Source: Pseudomonadota bacterium
Lineage (GTDB): Bacteria > Pseudomonadota > Alphaproteobacteria > Sphingomonadales > Sphingomonadaceae
Length of the DNA stretch: 55,057 bases
Assembly: GCA_023416515.1 (NCBI GenBank)
Contig: JAEZHP010000029.1
Coordinates: forward strand, 1-55,057
Direction: 5' to 3'
The position numbers and the translations under genes are program-made. This document shows, piece by piece, positions 44,286 through 52,932 of the stretch. How positions within the stretch are numbered: the stretch's first letter is position 1; each line of letters opens with the position of its first letter. The notes below the pieces were generated by a model, which was not told where the DNA came from, ran no database searches, and saw only the letters and a list, made by a program, of their open reading frames with translations.

Positions 44286-44909
44286 ATGATCGTCGTCCAC
44301 CATCTCGAGAACAGCCGGTCGCAGCGCGTGCTGTGGATGCTCGAGGAGCTTGGTCTCCCCTACGAGGTGCGCCGCTACGCCCGCGACCCGAAGACGATGC
44401 TGGCGCCGGCGGAGCTTCGAGCCGTTCATCCGCTCGGGAAGTCGCCCATTCTCGAGGACCAGGGTCGGATTCTCGCCGAGACCGGAGCGATCGTCGAATA
44501 TCTGGTCGAGAAGGGGGAGGGACGCCTCGGCCCGCCGGCCAACCGCGACGCGGTGCTTCGCTACCGGCACTTCATCCATTATGCCGAAGGCTCGCTGATG
44601 CCGGTGCTGTTCACCAAGCTCGTGCTTGGCCGAGTGCCGATGTTCGGCAAGACCGCCCAGACGAAGTTCCAGGCGATGATCGAGCCTCACCTCGACTGGC
44701 TCGAGTCCGAGCTTCAGCAGCGGCCCTGGTTCGCGGGCGACGAGTTCAGCGCGGCGGACATCATGATGAGCTTCCCGCTGGAAGCCGCGCGAAGCCGAGC
44801 CGGGCTGGATCGGCGACGCCCCGCGCTGGTCGAATGGCTCGAGCGAATCCACGCCCGTCGGGCCTATCGGGCGGCGCTCGCGAGGGGCGGGCCCTACGCC
44901 TACGCCTAA
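44286..44909 (+). CDS. Glutathione S-transferase
   Basis: 207 residues. A thioredoxin-fold N-domain (1-80: HHLENSRSQRVLWMLEEL with a Ser at the usual catalytic position, KSPILEDQ, and the glutathione-binding ETGAIVEYL) is followed by a helical C-domain (FAGDEFSAADIMMSFPLEAA). A cytosolic GST of the bacterial soluble type; substrate unknown. GGGGAAAAAGAA precedes ATG 44286. The stop overlaps the opposing membrane-protein stop by four bases (CTAA). Confidence 0.93.
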   Translation: MIVVHHLENSRSQRVLWMLEELGLPYEVRRYARDPKTMLAPAELRAVHPLGKSPILEDQGRILAETGAIVEYLVEKGEGRLGPPANRDAVLRYRHFIHYAEGSLMPVLFTKLVLGRVPMFGKTAQTKFQAMIEPHLDWLESELQQRPWFAGDEFSAADIMMSFPLEAARSRAGLDRRRPALVEWLERIHARRAYRAALARGGPYAYA

Positions 44910-45466
44910 TTGTCGCGGGGCGGAGTGGTCTGCGGCTGCGGGGCGAGCGGTTCGCCGCGCGGCGTCAGCCGGTCGGGAAGCTGCTGGATCGGCGGACGCT
45001 CCGGAATCGGCCTGCAGCCGGGACGGCCGCGGTCGGCGCCTTCGCAGTCGAGCTGTGGCCGGGTGGTCGGCGGCTGCTGATTCCACCGGTTCGGCGGCTG
45101 CTGCGTGACGCTATTGCCGGGCGGCAAAGTGGTCCCGGGAGGGGTGACCGGCACGGTCACGTTACCGGTCTCCGGCACGGTTACCGGAACAGTCTCGTTG
45201 ATCTCCGGCGGCAGCATCATGTCGGGCGGAAGGATCTGGTTGATCGACGGATCGGGAGCGAGCGGCATCGGCGCGAGCGGCTGCTGCGGCTGGGCGGCTT
45301 GCGCCTCGAGCTGAGCGACCCGGGCCCGCAACTCCTCGCGCTCGGCGATGACTCCGCGAACCTCGAAAAACGCCCATGCGGTCACCCCGACGGCGAGCAG
45401 CGCGGCGACCACCTGAACGACGAGCAGCGAGCGGGCGGCCGAAACGAAGGCGGCGATCCGGTTCAT
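44906..45466 (-). CDS. Single-pass coiled-coil membrane protein, partner of the TIR gene
   Basis: 186 residues. One membrane segment (about 14-34), a short coiled coil (36-57, VIAEREELRARVAQLEAQAA), then a long Pro/Thr/Val-rich, probably periplasmic tail with two cysteines (C141, C151) that could form a disulfide. No family recognised. ATG 45466 overlaps the stop of the upstream TIR gene (ATGA), so the two proteins are made together. Together they suggest a membrane complex. Confidence 0.8.
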   Translation of the reverse strand: MNRIAAFVSAARSLLVVQVVAALLAVGVTAWAFFEVRGVIAEREELRARVAQLEAQAAQPQQPLAPMPLAPDPSINQILPPDMMLPPEINETVPVTVPETGNVTVPVTPPGTTLPPGNSVTQQPPNRWNQQPPTTRPQLDCEGADRGRPGCRPIPERPPIQQLPDRLTPRGEPLAPQPQTTPPRDN

Positions 45467-46134
45467 CGCCGGCTCGCCTGCAAGGTGCGGCCGAGGACGA
45501 AGGCCGAGATGCCGAGAAGCGCCAGCGACACGGCCAGCGCGACGACGCTGATGAAGCCGAGGGCGGCGGCGCCGATCTGGTCGCGCACGGCGAGCAATAC
45601 GCACAAGGCGACGAGGAATGTCGCCGCAAGCGCCGCCCAGCCGATGATCGCGAGGCGCTCGAATCCCTGCAGCCGCCCCTCCGGGCGCTGGACGATCTCG
45701 ATCCCGCCGGCCTCGATCACCGGCCCCGGCTGCGATGAAGCCTCGCCGCCAAGCCGCGCGGCGACCCGGCTTTCGAGCTCCGGCCACGGAGCCTGCTCGC
45801 GAGCGCCGCCCCAGCCGCGAAAGTCGAGGAAGTGGATCATCGTGAACGGCAGGGGGAGGCGGGCACCGTCGAGGTTGAGCTGGACGAGCTTGCCCGCGTC
45901 GAGCGCCGCATTGGCCTCGGCGCGGACCCACAGCGAATCGTGAGCAGCCTTCGACCAAGCGACGACGACGCAGCGCGCCGCCTCGATCTCGCGCTCGATC
46001 GCGAGCCCGTAATCGTCTCCCGACGCGAGCCGCCGGTCCCACCACAAGCTTCGCCCGCCCGCCTCGATTCCGTCGGCTAGGATCGCTGCTCGGCCCTCAT
46101 CGGGACGGGCGTAAGAGAGGAAGACCTCTGCCAT
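45463..46134 (-). CDS. TIR-domain protein with two C-terminal membrane helices
   Basis: 223 residues. The N-terminal TIR domain (about 1-125) opens with VFLSYARPDEGRAAILADGI; WWDRRLASGDDYGLAIEREI is the BB-loop region; SLWVRAEANAAL holds W69-x3-E73, matching the catalytic glutamate pattern of TIR NAD+ hydrolases. A linker leads to two hydrophobic helices (about 162-184 and 190-213). The TIR domain should face the cytoplasm. Bacterial TIR proteins act in anti-phage defence or other NAD+-linked signalling; activity here is an inference. It overlaps the following gene by four bases and is divergent from the symporter gene. Confidence 0.88.
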   Translation of the reverse strand: MAEVFLSYARPDEGRAAILADGIEAGGRSLWWDRRLASGDDYGLAIEREIEAARCVVVAWSKAAHDSLWVRAEANAALDAGKLVQLNLDGARLPLPFTMIHFLDFRGWGGAREQAPWPELESRVAARLGGEASSQPGPVIEAGGIEIVQRPEGRLQGFERLAIIGWAALAATFLVALCVLLAVRDQIGAAALGFISVVALAVSLALLGISAFVLGRTLQASRR

Positions 46135-46164
46135 CCACTTAGGTCTAGCAGCATGGGCCGGACG

Positions 46165-46193
46165 TTGACAAATGGCGGCAAAGGTGGACGCAT
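46165..46193 (+). promoter_or_regulatory. Possible -35/-10 promoter for the symporter gene
   Basis: A consensus -35 TTGACA lies at 46165-46170. Seventeen bases on is ACGCAT, a poor -10 hexamer. The pair sits 30 bases before the symporter start, in the divergent space shared with the TIR gene. Only the -35 half is convincing. Confidence 0.25.
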
Positions 46194-46223
46194 CCGCCGC
46201 GTCAAAAACATAAGGGGAATTAC

Positions 46224-47564
46224 GTGGGCGAACCGGTGAAGACGAAGGGCGGCATCTCGCTGCAGGTGCAGATGCTGATCGGCTTTCTGGTCGGGCTCGG
46301 GGCGGGCTTGGTCGTCTATGCCGGCGCGCGCGACGCCGCCTGGGTCGACGCGGTCACCACTTATGTGACCGGGCCGATCGGTCAGATCTTCCTTCGCCTC
46401 ATCTTCATGCTGGTGATCCCGCTGCTCTTCTCGGCCCTAGTCGTCGGCATTTCGGAGATGGGCGAGATCCGCTCGCTCCGCCGCGTCGGCCTTCGAACGC
46501 TCGCCTACACGGTCATCGTCTCGTCGATCGCGGTCGCGGTCAGCCTCCTCGTCGTCAACCTCCTGGAGCCGGGCGCGGGCGTCGATCGCGCCGCCGCGCA
46601 GGCGATGCTCGCCGAATCCGGCGATCGCGCCAGCCAGATCGTCCGGACCGGCACCGAGCAGCCGAGCGGGGTCGACGCCTTCATCAGCATCATCCCCAAC
46701 AACATCGTCGAGGCGATGGGAAGCAACGCCTCGATCATCTCGGTGATGGTGTTCGCCTTGTTCTTCGGCGTCGGCCTGTTGCTCACCGACACGCCCAATT
46801 CGCGACTTCTCCAGAACGCGTTCGAGGGCCTGTTCGACGTCACGATGAAGCTGATCCTGCTGGTCATCAAGCTGGCGCCGATCGCCATCGCATGCTTCAT
46901 GTTCAACCTTGCCGCGGTGTTCGGCTGGGACCTGCTCGTCCGCCTGTCGGCCTATGTCGCGGTCGTCCTGATCGCGCTCGGGATCCAGATGTTCGTCGTC
47001 TTCCCGGCCCTGCTGGTGACGCTTGGCCGCAAGAACCCGATCACCTTCTTCCGCGAGACCCAGGAAGCGACGGTCATGGCCTTTTCGACGGCCTCATCCA
47101 ACGCAACCCTGCCGACCGCGCTTCGGGTGGCCGAGCTCAAGCTCAAGCTTCCGCGGCGGGTGTCGCGCTTCGTCCTCACCATCGGGGCGACCGCCAACCA
47201 GAACGGCACCGCGATGTTCGAGGGCGTGACGGTGCTGTTCCTTGCCCAGTTCTTCGGGGTCGAGCTCACGCTCGGCCAGCAGATCATGGTGATGCTGGTC
47301 TGCATCCTCGGCGGAATTGGAACCGCCGGAGTCCCAGCGGGCTCGCTTCCGGTCGTCGCGCTGATCCTCGCTATGGTCGGGATCGACCCGGCCGCAATCG
47401 CGCTCGTGCTGGGCGTCGACCGCTTTCTCGACATGTGCCGGACCACGCTCAACGTGATCGGCGACCTCGTCGCCGCACAGGTCATCTCGGCGGGCGAGCC
47501 GGCTGACGAGGTCGTCGCTCCGCCGCTCGCCGTGGAAGCGCCAGTCGAGAGGGCGACGCCCTAG
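46224..47564 (+). CDS. Dicarboxylate/amino acid:cation symporter (DAACS family)
   Basis: 446 residues. Glutamate transporter-homologue fold with about eight helices plus two re-entrant hairpins. Conserved transport elements are visible: STASSNATLPT (HP1 serine-rich tip), TIGATANQNGTAMFEG (the NMDGT equivalent reads NQNGT), GGIGTAGVPAGSLPV (HP2) and DRFLDMCRTTLNVIGD (substrate-binding Asp/Arg helix 8). Takes up acidic amino acids or C4-dicarboxylates with H+ or Na+; Arg in helix 8 fits an acidic substrate. GTG 46224 follows AAGGGG at six bases. Confidence 0.94.
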   Translation: MGEPVKTKGGISLQVQMLIGFLVGLGAGLVVYAGARDAAWVDAVTTYVTGPIGQIFLRLIFMLVIPLLFSALVVGISEMGEIRSLRRVGLRTLAYTVIVSSIAVAVSLLVVNLLEPGAGVDRAAAQAMLAESGDRASQIVRTGTEQPSGVDAFISIIPNNIVEAMGSNASIISVMVFALFFGVGLLLTDTPNSRLLQNAFEGLFDVTMKLILLVIKLAPIAIACFMFNLAAVFGWDLLVRLSAYVAVVLIALGIQMFVVFPALLVTLGRKNPITFFRETQEATVMAFSTASSNATLPTALRVAELKLKLPRRVSRFVLTIGATANQNGTAMFEGVTVLFLAQFFGVELTLGQQIMVMLVCILGGIGTAGVPAGSLPVVALILAMVGIDPAAIALVLGVDRFLDMCRTTLNVIGDLVAAQVISAGEPADEVVAPPLAVEAPVERATP

Positions 47565-47567
47565 CCA

Positions 47568-47600
47568 TTCCTCCCCATCGCCTTCGGCGAAAGGGAGGAA
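47568..47600. terminator. Hairpin between convergent symporter and EF-G-like genes
   Basis: TTCCTCCC (47568-47575) pairs with GGGAGGAA (47593-47600); inside, TCGCC-TTC-GGCGA forms a second stem. The structure starts three bases after the symporter stop and ends five bases before the opposing stop, so it can end both transcripts. No long T-run follows. Confidence 0.65.
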
Positions 47601-47605
47601 CTAAG

Positions 47606-49630
47606 TCACGCGGGCTCGAGCTCCTTGTGGACGACCTTGTCGGCGAGGTGGCCGTTGAGCTCCGCCAAGTGGTCGAACTCGGATTCGTAGCTCGCCAGGC
47701 CTTGGCTAAGCGACCTTAGCTCCGCGTCCAGCCCCTGCATCTCCGCTTCGGGGATAAGCGCGTCGATCCGGTCCCAGCGCGACCAGCCCTGGCGCGGCTC
47801 CATTCCGAGCATTTGGCCGCGCCTGCTCGCGATCGCCGAGGTGACCTTGGACGAGGCGGTTCCGGGCGTGAGGATCGTCACCCGCCGAACCGGCTCGAGC
47901 AGATGAGGCGAGGCGGCGGCGAGTGCCTCGCTCATCGCCATCCGCCCCGCGGTCCGGAACGCGATCTCCGACGAATCGACGCTGTGATAGGAGCCGTCGA
48001 CCAGGGTCACCGCGACGTCGACGACCGGGAAGCCGAGCGGTCCCTTGACCATGGCGTCGCGGATGCCGGCCTCGACCGCCGGGAACCACTGTTTGGGCAC
48101 CACTCCGCCGCTGATCCTCTCGTCGAACTGGAAGCCCTCTCCGCGCGGAAGCGGCCGAATCTCGATGACGACGTCGCCGAACTGGCCGTGGCCGCCCGCC
48201 TGCGTCTTTTGGCGGCCGCGCTGGGTCACGCTCTTGCGGATCGACTCGCGGTAGCCGACCTGGGGAGACCGCGACGTCACCGCCACTCCGTAGCGGCTCT
48301 TCAGCCGGTCGATCGTGACCCTGATATGCTCGTCGCTCACGCCCTTGAGGCGAGTCTCGTGAACCGCCTCGTCCTGCTCCCAGGACAAGGCAGGGTCCTC
48401 CTCGACCAATTTGTGCAAGGCGGTCGACAGCCGGACGTCGTCCTTTCGCTCCTTGGTGGCGATGGCGACCGCATAGTTGGACGTGTCGAGCTCGACTTCC
48501 GGAGGGGGCGGCAACTCGCCGCTTCCGATCCACTCACCGGCCGAAACGCCTTCAAGCTTGGCGATCGCGACGATGTCGCCGATGCGCGCTTCCGCCGCCT
48601 TCACGACTTTCTCGCCCTGGACATGGAAGATGGTTCCGATTCGAAGCGGGTCTCCGGTGGCGGTGGTGAGCTCGGCGCCCTCGCGGAGCGTGCCGCCGAA
48701 GACCCGGGCGAGGGCGAGACGCCCCATCGCGCCGCCATGGCTGGTCTTGAAGACGAGCGCGCACTGCTTCTCGGCGAGCAGCCGCTCTGCGGTCGCCTCG
48801 GGATCCGGCGCCTCATGGCGGAGCGCCTTCAACAGCCGGCGAATGCCGAAGCCCTTGAGCGCCGACCCGAACAGCAACGGCACCCCGAGGCCTCGGCCGG
48901 TCTCGCTTGCGAGGTCGGCATAGACCGTCTTCGGGTCCGGCTCCTCGTCCATCAGAAGCGCTTCCATCAGCGCGTCGTCATGGTCGGCGAGCTGCTCGAG
49001 CATGTGGAAGCGTGCGGACTTCTCGCGGTCCTTGAGGTCGTCGGGGATCGCGCCCTGCTCGGACGCTTGGCCGGCTCGGTAGTGGAAGGCCCGCTCAAGC
49101 GCCAAGTCGACGAAGCCGGTGATCTTCTCGCCCTCCCGGATCGGGATTTGCCGAGCGATCAGCGGGGAGGCGCTCATCGGCTGGAGCGCCTCGAGCAGCG
49201 CCTGGATCGAGCCGCGCGCCTGATCGATCTTGTTGACGAAGATCATGTGCGGGACGCCGAGCGCCTCGAGCTTGCGCAGCGCCGGTTCGGCGAGGTGGGC
49301 GCGCTCGGGTTCGGGATCGATCACCACGATGGCGAGGTCGCAGGCCGCGATCCCGCGGGCACCGTCCGCCGAGAAGCCGACCGAGCCCGGGCAATCGGCG
49401 ATCGCGAAGCTGTCGCCGAGATAGTCGAAGCGCATCAGGTTCAATTCGGTCGACCCACCGCGCGCCCGCGCTTCAGGGCTCGAATCGCCCACGCTGGTCT
49501 TGGCATCGACGTTGCCCTGGCGGTCGATCGTCCCGCTCGCAAAAAGAAGGGCCTCGGCAAGGCTGGTCTTGCCAGCCCCGCCAGGCCCCACGAGCGCCAC
49601 CGCTCTGGTTCCAGCTGATCTGTCGGGCAT
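47606..49630 (-). CDS. Elongation factor G-like GTPase (EF-G paralogue)
   Basis: 674 residues, all EF-G domains in order: G domain (1-270), domain II (about 290-380), III (about 390-460), IV (about 465-585) and V (about 590-660). P-loop GPGGAGKT (15-22), G3 DCPG (79-82), G4 NKID (133-136), G5 near FGSALKG. In EF-G the G3 motif is followed by His (DTPGH), which activates GTP hydrolysis; here Ser83 takes its place. With the P-loop differing from AHIDAGKT, this marks it as the FusA2/EF-G-like branch rather than the canonical translocase. Its cellular role is not established. ATG 49630 follows GGAGGAGACG. Divergent from alaS. Confidence 0.92.
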   Translation of the reverse strand: MPDRSAGTRAVALVGPGGAGKTSLAEALLFASGTIDRQGNVDAKTSVGDSSPEARARGGSTELNLMRFDYLGDSFAIADCPGSVGFSADGARGIAACDLAIVVIDPEPERAHLAEPALRKLEALGVPHMIFVNKIDQARGSIQALLEALQPMSASPLIARQIPIREGEKITGFVDLALERAFHYRAGQASEQGAIPDDLKDREKSARFHMLEQLADHDDALMEALLMDEEPDPKTVYADLASETGRGLGVPLLFGSALKGFGIRRLLKALRHEAPDPEATAERLLAEKQCALVFKTSHGGAMGRLALARVFGGTLREGAELTTATGDPLRIGTIFHVQGEKVVKAAEARIGDIVAIAKLEGVSAGEWIGSGELPPPPEVELDTSNYAVAIATKERKDDVRLSTALHKLVEEDPALSWEQDEAVHETRLKGVSDEHIRVTIDRLKSRYGVAVTSRSPQVGYRESIRKSVTQRGRQKTQAGGHGQFGDVVIEIRPLPRGEGFQFDERISGGVVPKQWFPAVEAGIRDAMVKGPLGFPVVDVAVTLVDGSYHSVDSSEIAFRTAGRMAMSEALAAASPHLLEPVRRVTILTPGTASSKVTSAIASRRGQMLGMEPRQGWSRWDRIDALIPEAEMQGLDAELRSLSQGLASYESEFDHLAELNGHLADKVVHKELEPA

Positions 49631-49803
49631 GATCGTCTCCTCCGTCCGCGCGAGCGGGCCGCGAGAAGACGCAGCACCGCGCCTCAAACCGAAGCGATCA
49701 GGCTCTACCTGTGTGAGAGGAATCGCAAGGGGATTCGCCGCTTCCGCGTCTCGGGCCGGCGCGTTGCCTTGCCCGCCGAGAGAGCGGAGCCTAAGTCAAC
49801 CAA

Positions 49804-52464
49804 ATGACTTCGACGAACGACATCCGCCGCTCCTTCCTCGACCATTTTGGCCGCGAGGGGCACCAGATCGTCCCATCGGCCCCGCTGGTGCCTCAGAATG
49901 ATCCGACCCTGATGTTCGTCAACGCAGGAATGGTGCCGTTCAAGAACGTGTTCACCGGGCTCGAGACCCGGGCCTACAGCACCGCGACGTCGAGCCAGAA
50001 GTGCGTCCGCGCCGGTGGCAAGCACAACGATCTCGACAATGTCGGCTACACCGCGCGCCACCACACCTTCTTCGAGATGCTGGGGAATTTCTCCTTCGGC
50101 GACTATTTCAAGGAGCGCGCGATCACGCTCGCCTGGGATTTGCTCACCAAGGAGTGGGGGATTCCGGCAGATAGACTGACCGCGACCGTCTATCACACCG
50201 ACGACGACGCTTTCGAGCTGTGGAAGAAGATCGCCGGCCTTCCCGAGAGCCGGATCATCCGGATTCCGACCAAGGACAATTTCTGGGCGATGGGCGACAA
50301 CGGCCCGTGCGGACCGTGCTCCGAGATCTTCTACGATCATGGCGAGCATATTCCCGGCGGCCCTCCCGGAAGCCCGGACGAGGACGGCGACCGCTTCACC
50401 GAGATCTGGAACCTCGTGTTCATGCAATATGAGCAGGAGAATAACGAGATCGTCCGCGACCTTCCCAAGCCGTCGATCGACACCGGCATGGGCCTCGAGC
50501 GAATCGCCGCGGTTCTCCAGGGAGTCCACGACAATTACGACACGGACACGTTCAAGGCGCTGATCGCCGCGTCGTCCGAGCTGACCAAGAGCGACCTTGC
50601 CGGCCCCGCCAAGGCGAGCCACCGGGTCATCGCCGATCATCTCCGCGCCTCGGGCTTCCTGATCGCCGACGGAGTGCTGCCGGCGAACGAGGGCAGGGGC
50701 TATGTGCTTCGCCGGATCATGCGCCGCGCGATGCGCCACGCTCATCTGCTCGGCGCCGCCGAGCCGCTCATGTATCGCCTCGTGCCCGAACTCGTCTCGG
50801 AGATGGGCGGCGCCTATCCGGAGCTGGTCCGCGCCCAGCCGTTGATCGTTGAGACCTTGCTGTCGGAGGAGACCCGCTTCCGCCAGACCCTCGCCAACGG
50901 CCTCAAGCTGCTCGACGAGGCGACCGGCGGGATGAAGGAGGGCGAGACGCTTCCCGGCGCGGTCGCGTTCAAGCTCTACGACACGTTCGGCTTCCCTTAC
51001 GACCTCACCGAGGACGCGCTTCGGGCACAGGGCCTCCAGGTCGATCGCGCCGGCTTCGACTCGGCGATGGCCGAGCAGAAGGCCGCCGCCCGCGCCGCCT
51101 GGAAGGGTTCGGGCGAGAAGGCGTCCGACGACGTCTGGTTCGACATCGCCGAGGAGCAGGGCTCGACCGAGTTCACCGGCTATGCCGGAACCGAGGGCGA
51201 GGGGGTCGTCACCGCCATCGTGAAGGACGGCGCTCGCGTCGACGAGGCGCGCGAAGGCGATGAAGTCATCCTTCTGACCAACCAGACGCCCTTCTACGGC
51301 GAGAGCGGCGGCCAGATGGGAGACGCCGGAAAGATCAGCAACGACAGCGGCTTCGAGGCCGTTGTTGCGGACACGTCCAAGCCTCTCGGGCGGCTCCACG
51401 CGCATCACGCGACCGTGAAGTCCGGCACCGTAAAGGTTGGTGACGCGGTCAAGCTCGTCGTCGATGCCGACCGCCGCGACCGGATCCGAGCCAACCATTC
51501 GGCGACCCACCTCGTCCACGCGGCTTTGCGCAACCGGCTCGGCGGGCACGTGACGCAAAAGGGCAGCCTGGTTGCGGCCGACCGCTTCCGCTTCGACTTC
51601 TCGCACCCCAAGGCGCTGACGCTTGAGGACATCGAGGCGGTCGAGGGCGAGGTGAACTTCCACATCCGCCACAACCAGCCGGTCACCACCCGGCTGATGA
51701 GCCATGCCGACGCCATCGAGGCCGGCGCCGTTGCGCTGTTCGGCGAGAAATATGGCGACGAGGTCCGAGTGCTCAGCATGGGGACCGGCGGTCAAGGCAA
51801 TTATTCGGTCGAGCTGTGCGGCGGCACGCACGTCAACGCGCTCGGCGACATCCAGCTGTTCAAGATCGTCTCCGAAAGCGCGGTCAGCTCCGGCGTTCGC
51901 CGCATCGAGGCGCTGACCGGCGAGGCTGCGCGCCGCTGGCTGCTCGACCGCGACAATCGCCTGCGCGAGACCGCGGCGGCGCTGAAGGCGTCGCCCGACG
52001 AGGTGCCGGCCCGAGTCGCGAGCTTGATCGACGACCGCCGCCGGCTCGAGCGCGAACTCGCCGAGGCGAAGAAGGCGCTCGCGCTTGGAGGCGGCACCGC
52101 CAAGGACGCCGCCGGCCCCGAACAGGTCGCCGGCACCGCGTTCATCGGGCAGGTGCTCGAAGGCATCGACCCCAAGCAGCTTCGCGGCCTGGTCGACGAG
52201 GCCAAGCAACGCGTCGGTAGCGGCGTCGTTGCTTTGGTCGCGGTCACTGACGGCCGCGCCAGCGTCGCCGCCGGCGTCACCGACGATCTGACGTCACGCT
52301 TCAACGCCGTCGACCTCGTCGGCGCTGCGGTTGCCGCCCTCGGCGGCCAGGGCGGCGGCGGCCGCCCCGACATGGCCCAGGGCGGCGGCCCCGACGGCAG
52401 CAAAGGCGAGGAGGCGCTTGAAGCCGTGAGGACTGCTCTCGCGGGCGAGGTGGTTACCGCTTGA
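49804..52464 (+). CDS. alaS: Alanyl-tRNA synthetase
   Basis: 886 residues, full length. Class II core (1-250: FVNAGMVPFKNVF, RHHTFFEMLGNFSFGDYFK, DNGPCGPCSEI), a helical tRNA-recognition part, the editing domain that hydrolyses Ser/Gly-tRNAAla (zinc ligands H565 and H569 in HSATH, C672 and H676 in CGGTH) and the C-terminal DHHA1 domain with a Gly-rich end. No strong ribosome-binding site before ATG 49804. The next gene starts within its stop codon. Confidence 0.98.
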   Translation: MTSTNDIRRSFLDHFGREGHQIVPSAPLVPQNDPTLMFVNAGMVPFKNVFTGLETRAYSTATSSQKCVRAGGKHNDLDNVGYTARHHTFFEMLGNFSFGDYFKERAITLAWDLLTKEWGIPADRLTATVYHTDDDAFELWKKIAGLPESRIIRIPTKDNFWAMGDNGPCGPCSEIFYDHGEHIPGGPPGSPDEDGDRFTEIWNLVFMQYEQENNEIVRDLPKPSIDTGMGLERIAAVLQGVHDNYDTDTFKALIAASSELTKSDLAGPAKASHRVIADHLRASGFLIADGVLPANEGRGYVLRRIMRRAMRHAHLLGAAEPLMYRLVPELVSEMGGAYPELVRAQPLIVETLLSEETRFRQTLANGLKLLDEATGGMKEGETLPGAVAFKLYDTFGFPYDLTEDALRAQGLQVDRAGFDSAMAEQKAAARAAWKGSGEKASDDVWFDIAEEQGSTEFTGYAGTEGEGVVTAIVKDGARVDEAREGDEVILLTNQTPFYGESGGQMGDAGKISNDSGFEAVVADTSKPLGRLHAHHATVKSGTVKVGDAVKLVVDADRRDRIRANHSATHLVHAALRNRLGGHVTQKGSLVAADRFRFDFSHPKALTLEDIEAVEGEVNFHIRHNQPVTTRLMSHADAIEAGAVALFGEKYGDEVRVLSMGTGGQGNYSVELCGGTHVNALGDIQLFKIVSESAVSSGVRRIEALTGEAARRWLLDRDNRLRETAAALKASPDEVPARVASLIDDRRRLERELAEAKKALALGGGTAKDAAGPEQVAGTAFIGQVLEGIDPKQLRGLVDEAKQRVGSGVVALVAVTDGRASVAAGVTDDLTSRFNAVDLVGAAVAALGGQGGGGRPDMAQGGGPDGSKGEEALEAVRTALAGEVVTA

Positions 52465-52928
52465 GCGAGGAGGCCGATTACGGCGTCCTCCTGCCATCGC
52501 TTTCCGAACGCCTCGGCTCCGCCGTCGGCGGCGTCCTTGGCTGGATCAGCTACGCAACGATGAGGATGGGACAGGCCGGTTTTGCCGAACGCCTCGCCGA
52601 CCGGGCAATCGACCTTCGGCGTCACAGCCGCGGAGCAATACGCACGCTGGGCTACATCGCGTGGTTGAACGGGCGCCGTGCGGGCTTTCGCGGGCGCCTG
52701 ATCGTTGAGGGACACGTCGCAACGGGCCGGTTTGCAGGGAAAAACTTTTACGCGACCTACGAGGTCGCCGCTTTCAACGAAGCGCGGGCCTTGGAATTGA
52801 TCCGTCGATTTGAGCGAGACGCTGCACCCTCCTCGCTTCGTATAGACTCCGGTAGCCTCGACCACCCCGATCCGGGGGGCGAAGGCGTCCTGTACGTTCT
52901 GCCAGGTCGCACGTTCTACAGAGACTGA
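52461..52928 (+). CDS. Small protein of unknown function overlapping alaS end
   Basis: 155 residues if started at TTG 52461, which overlaps the alaS stop (TTGA) and follows GAGGTGG at about seven bases, favouring coupling. A later start, ATG 52560, would give 122 residues. No signal peptide or membrane segment is clear; one mid-protein stretch reads VATGRFAGKNFYATYEVAAFNEARALELI. No family recognised. Third-position GC is visibly lower than in neighbouring genes (several AAA, TTT and TTG codons), which suggests weaker selection or later acquisition. Convergent with DUF763, four bases between stops. Confidence 0.6.
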   Translation: MSEEADYGVLLPSLSERLGSAVGGVLGWISYATMRMGQAGFAERLADRAIDLRRHSRGAIRTLGYIAWLNGRRAGFRGRLIVEGHVATGRFAGKNFYATYEVAAFNEARALELIRRFERDAAPSSLRIDSGSLDHPDPGGEGVLYVLPGRTFYRD

Positions 52929-52932
52929 ACGG

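Noticed and set aside
42879..45086. A 735-codon minus-strand frame across the Bcr/CflA and GST genes
   Set aside because: Arg/Ala/Pro-rich out-of-frame translation; both overlapping genes are clear in their own frames.
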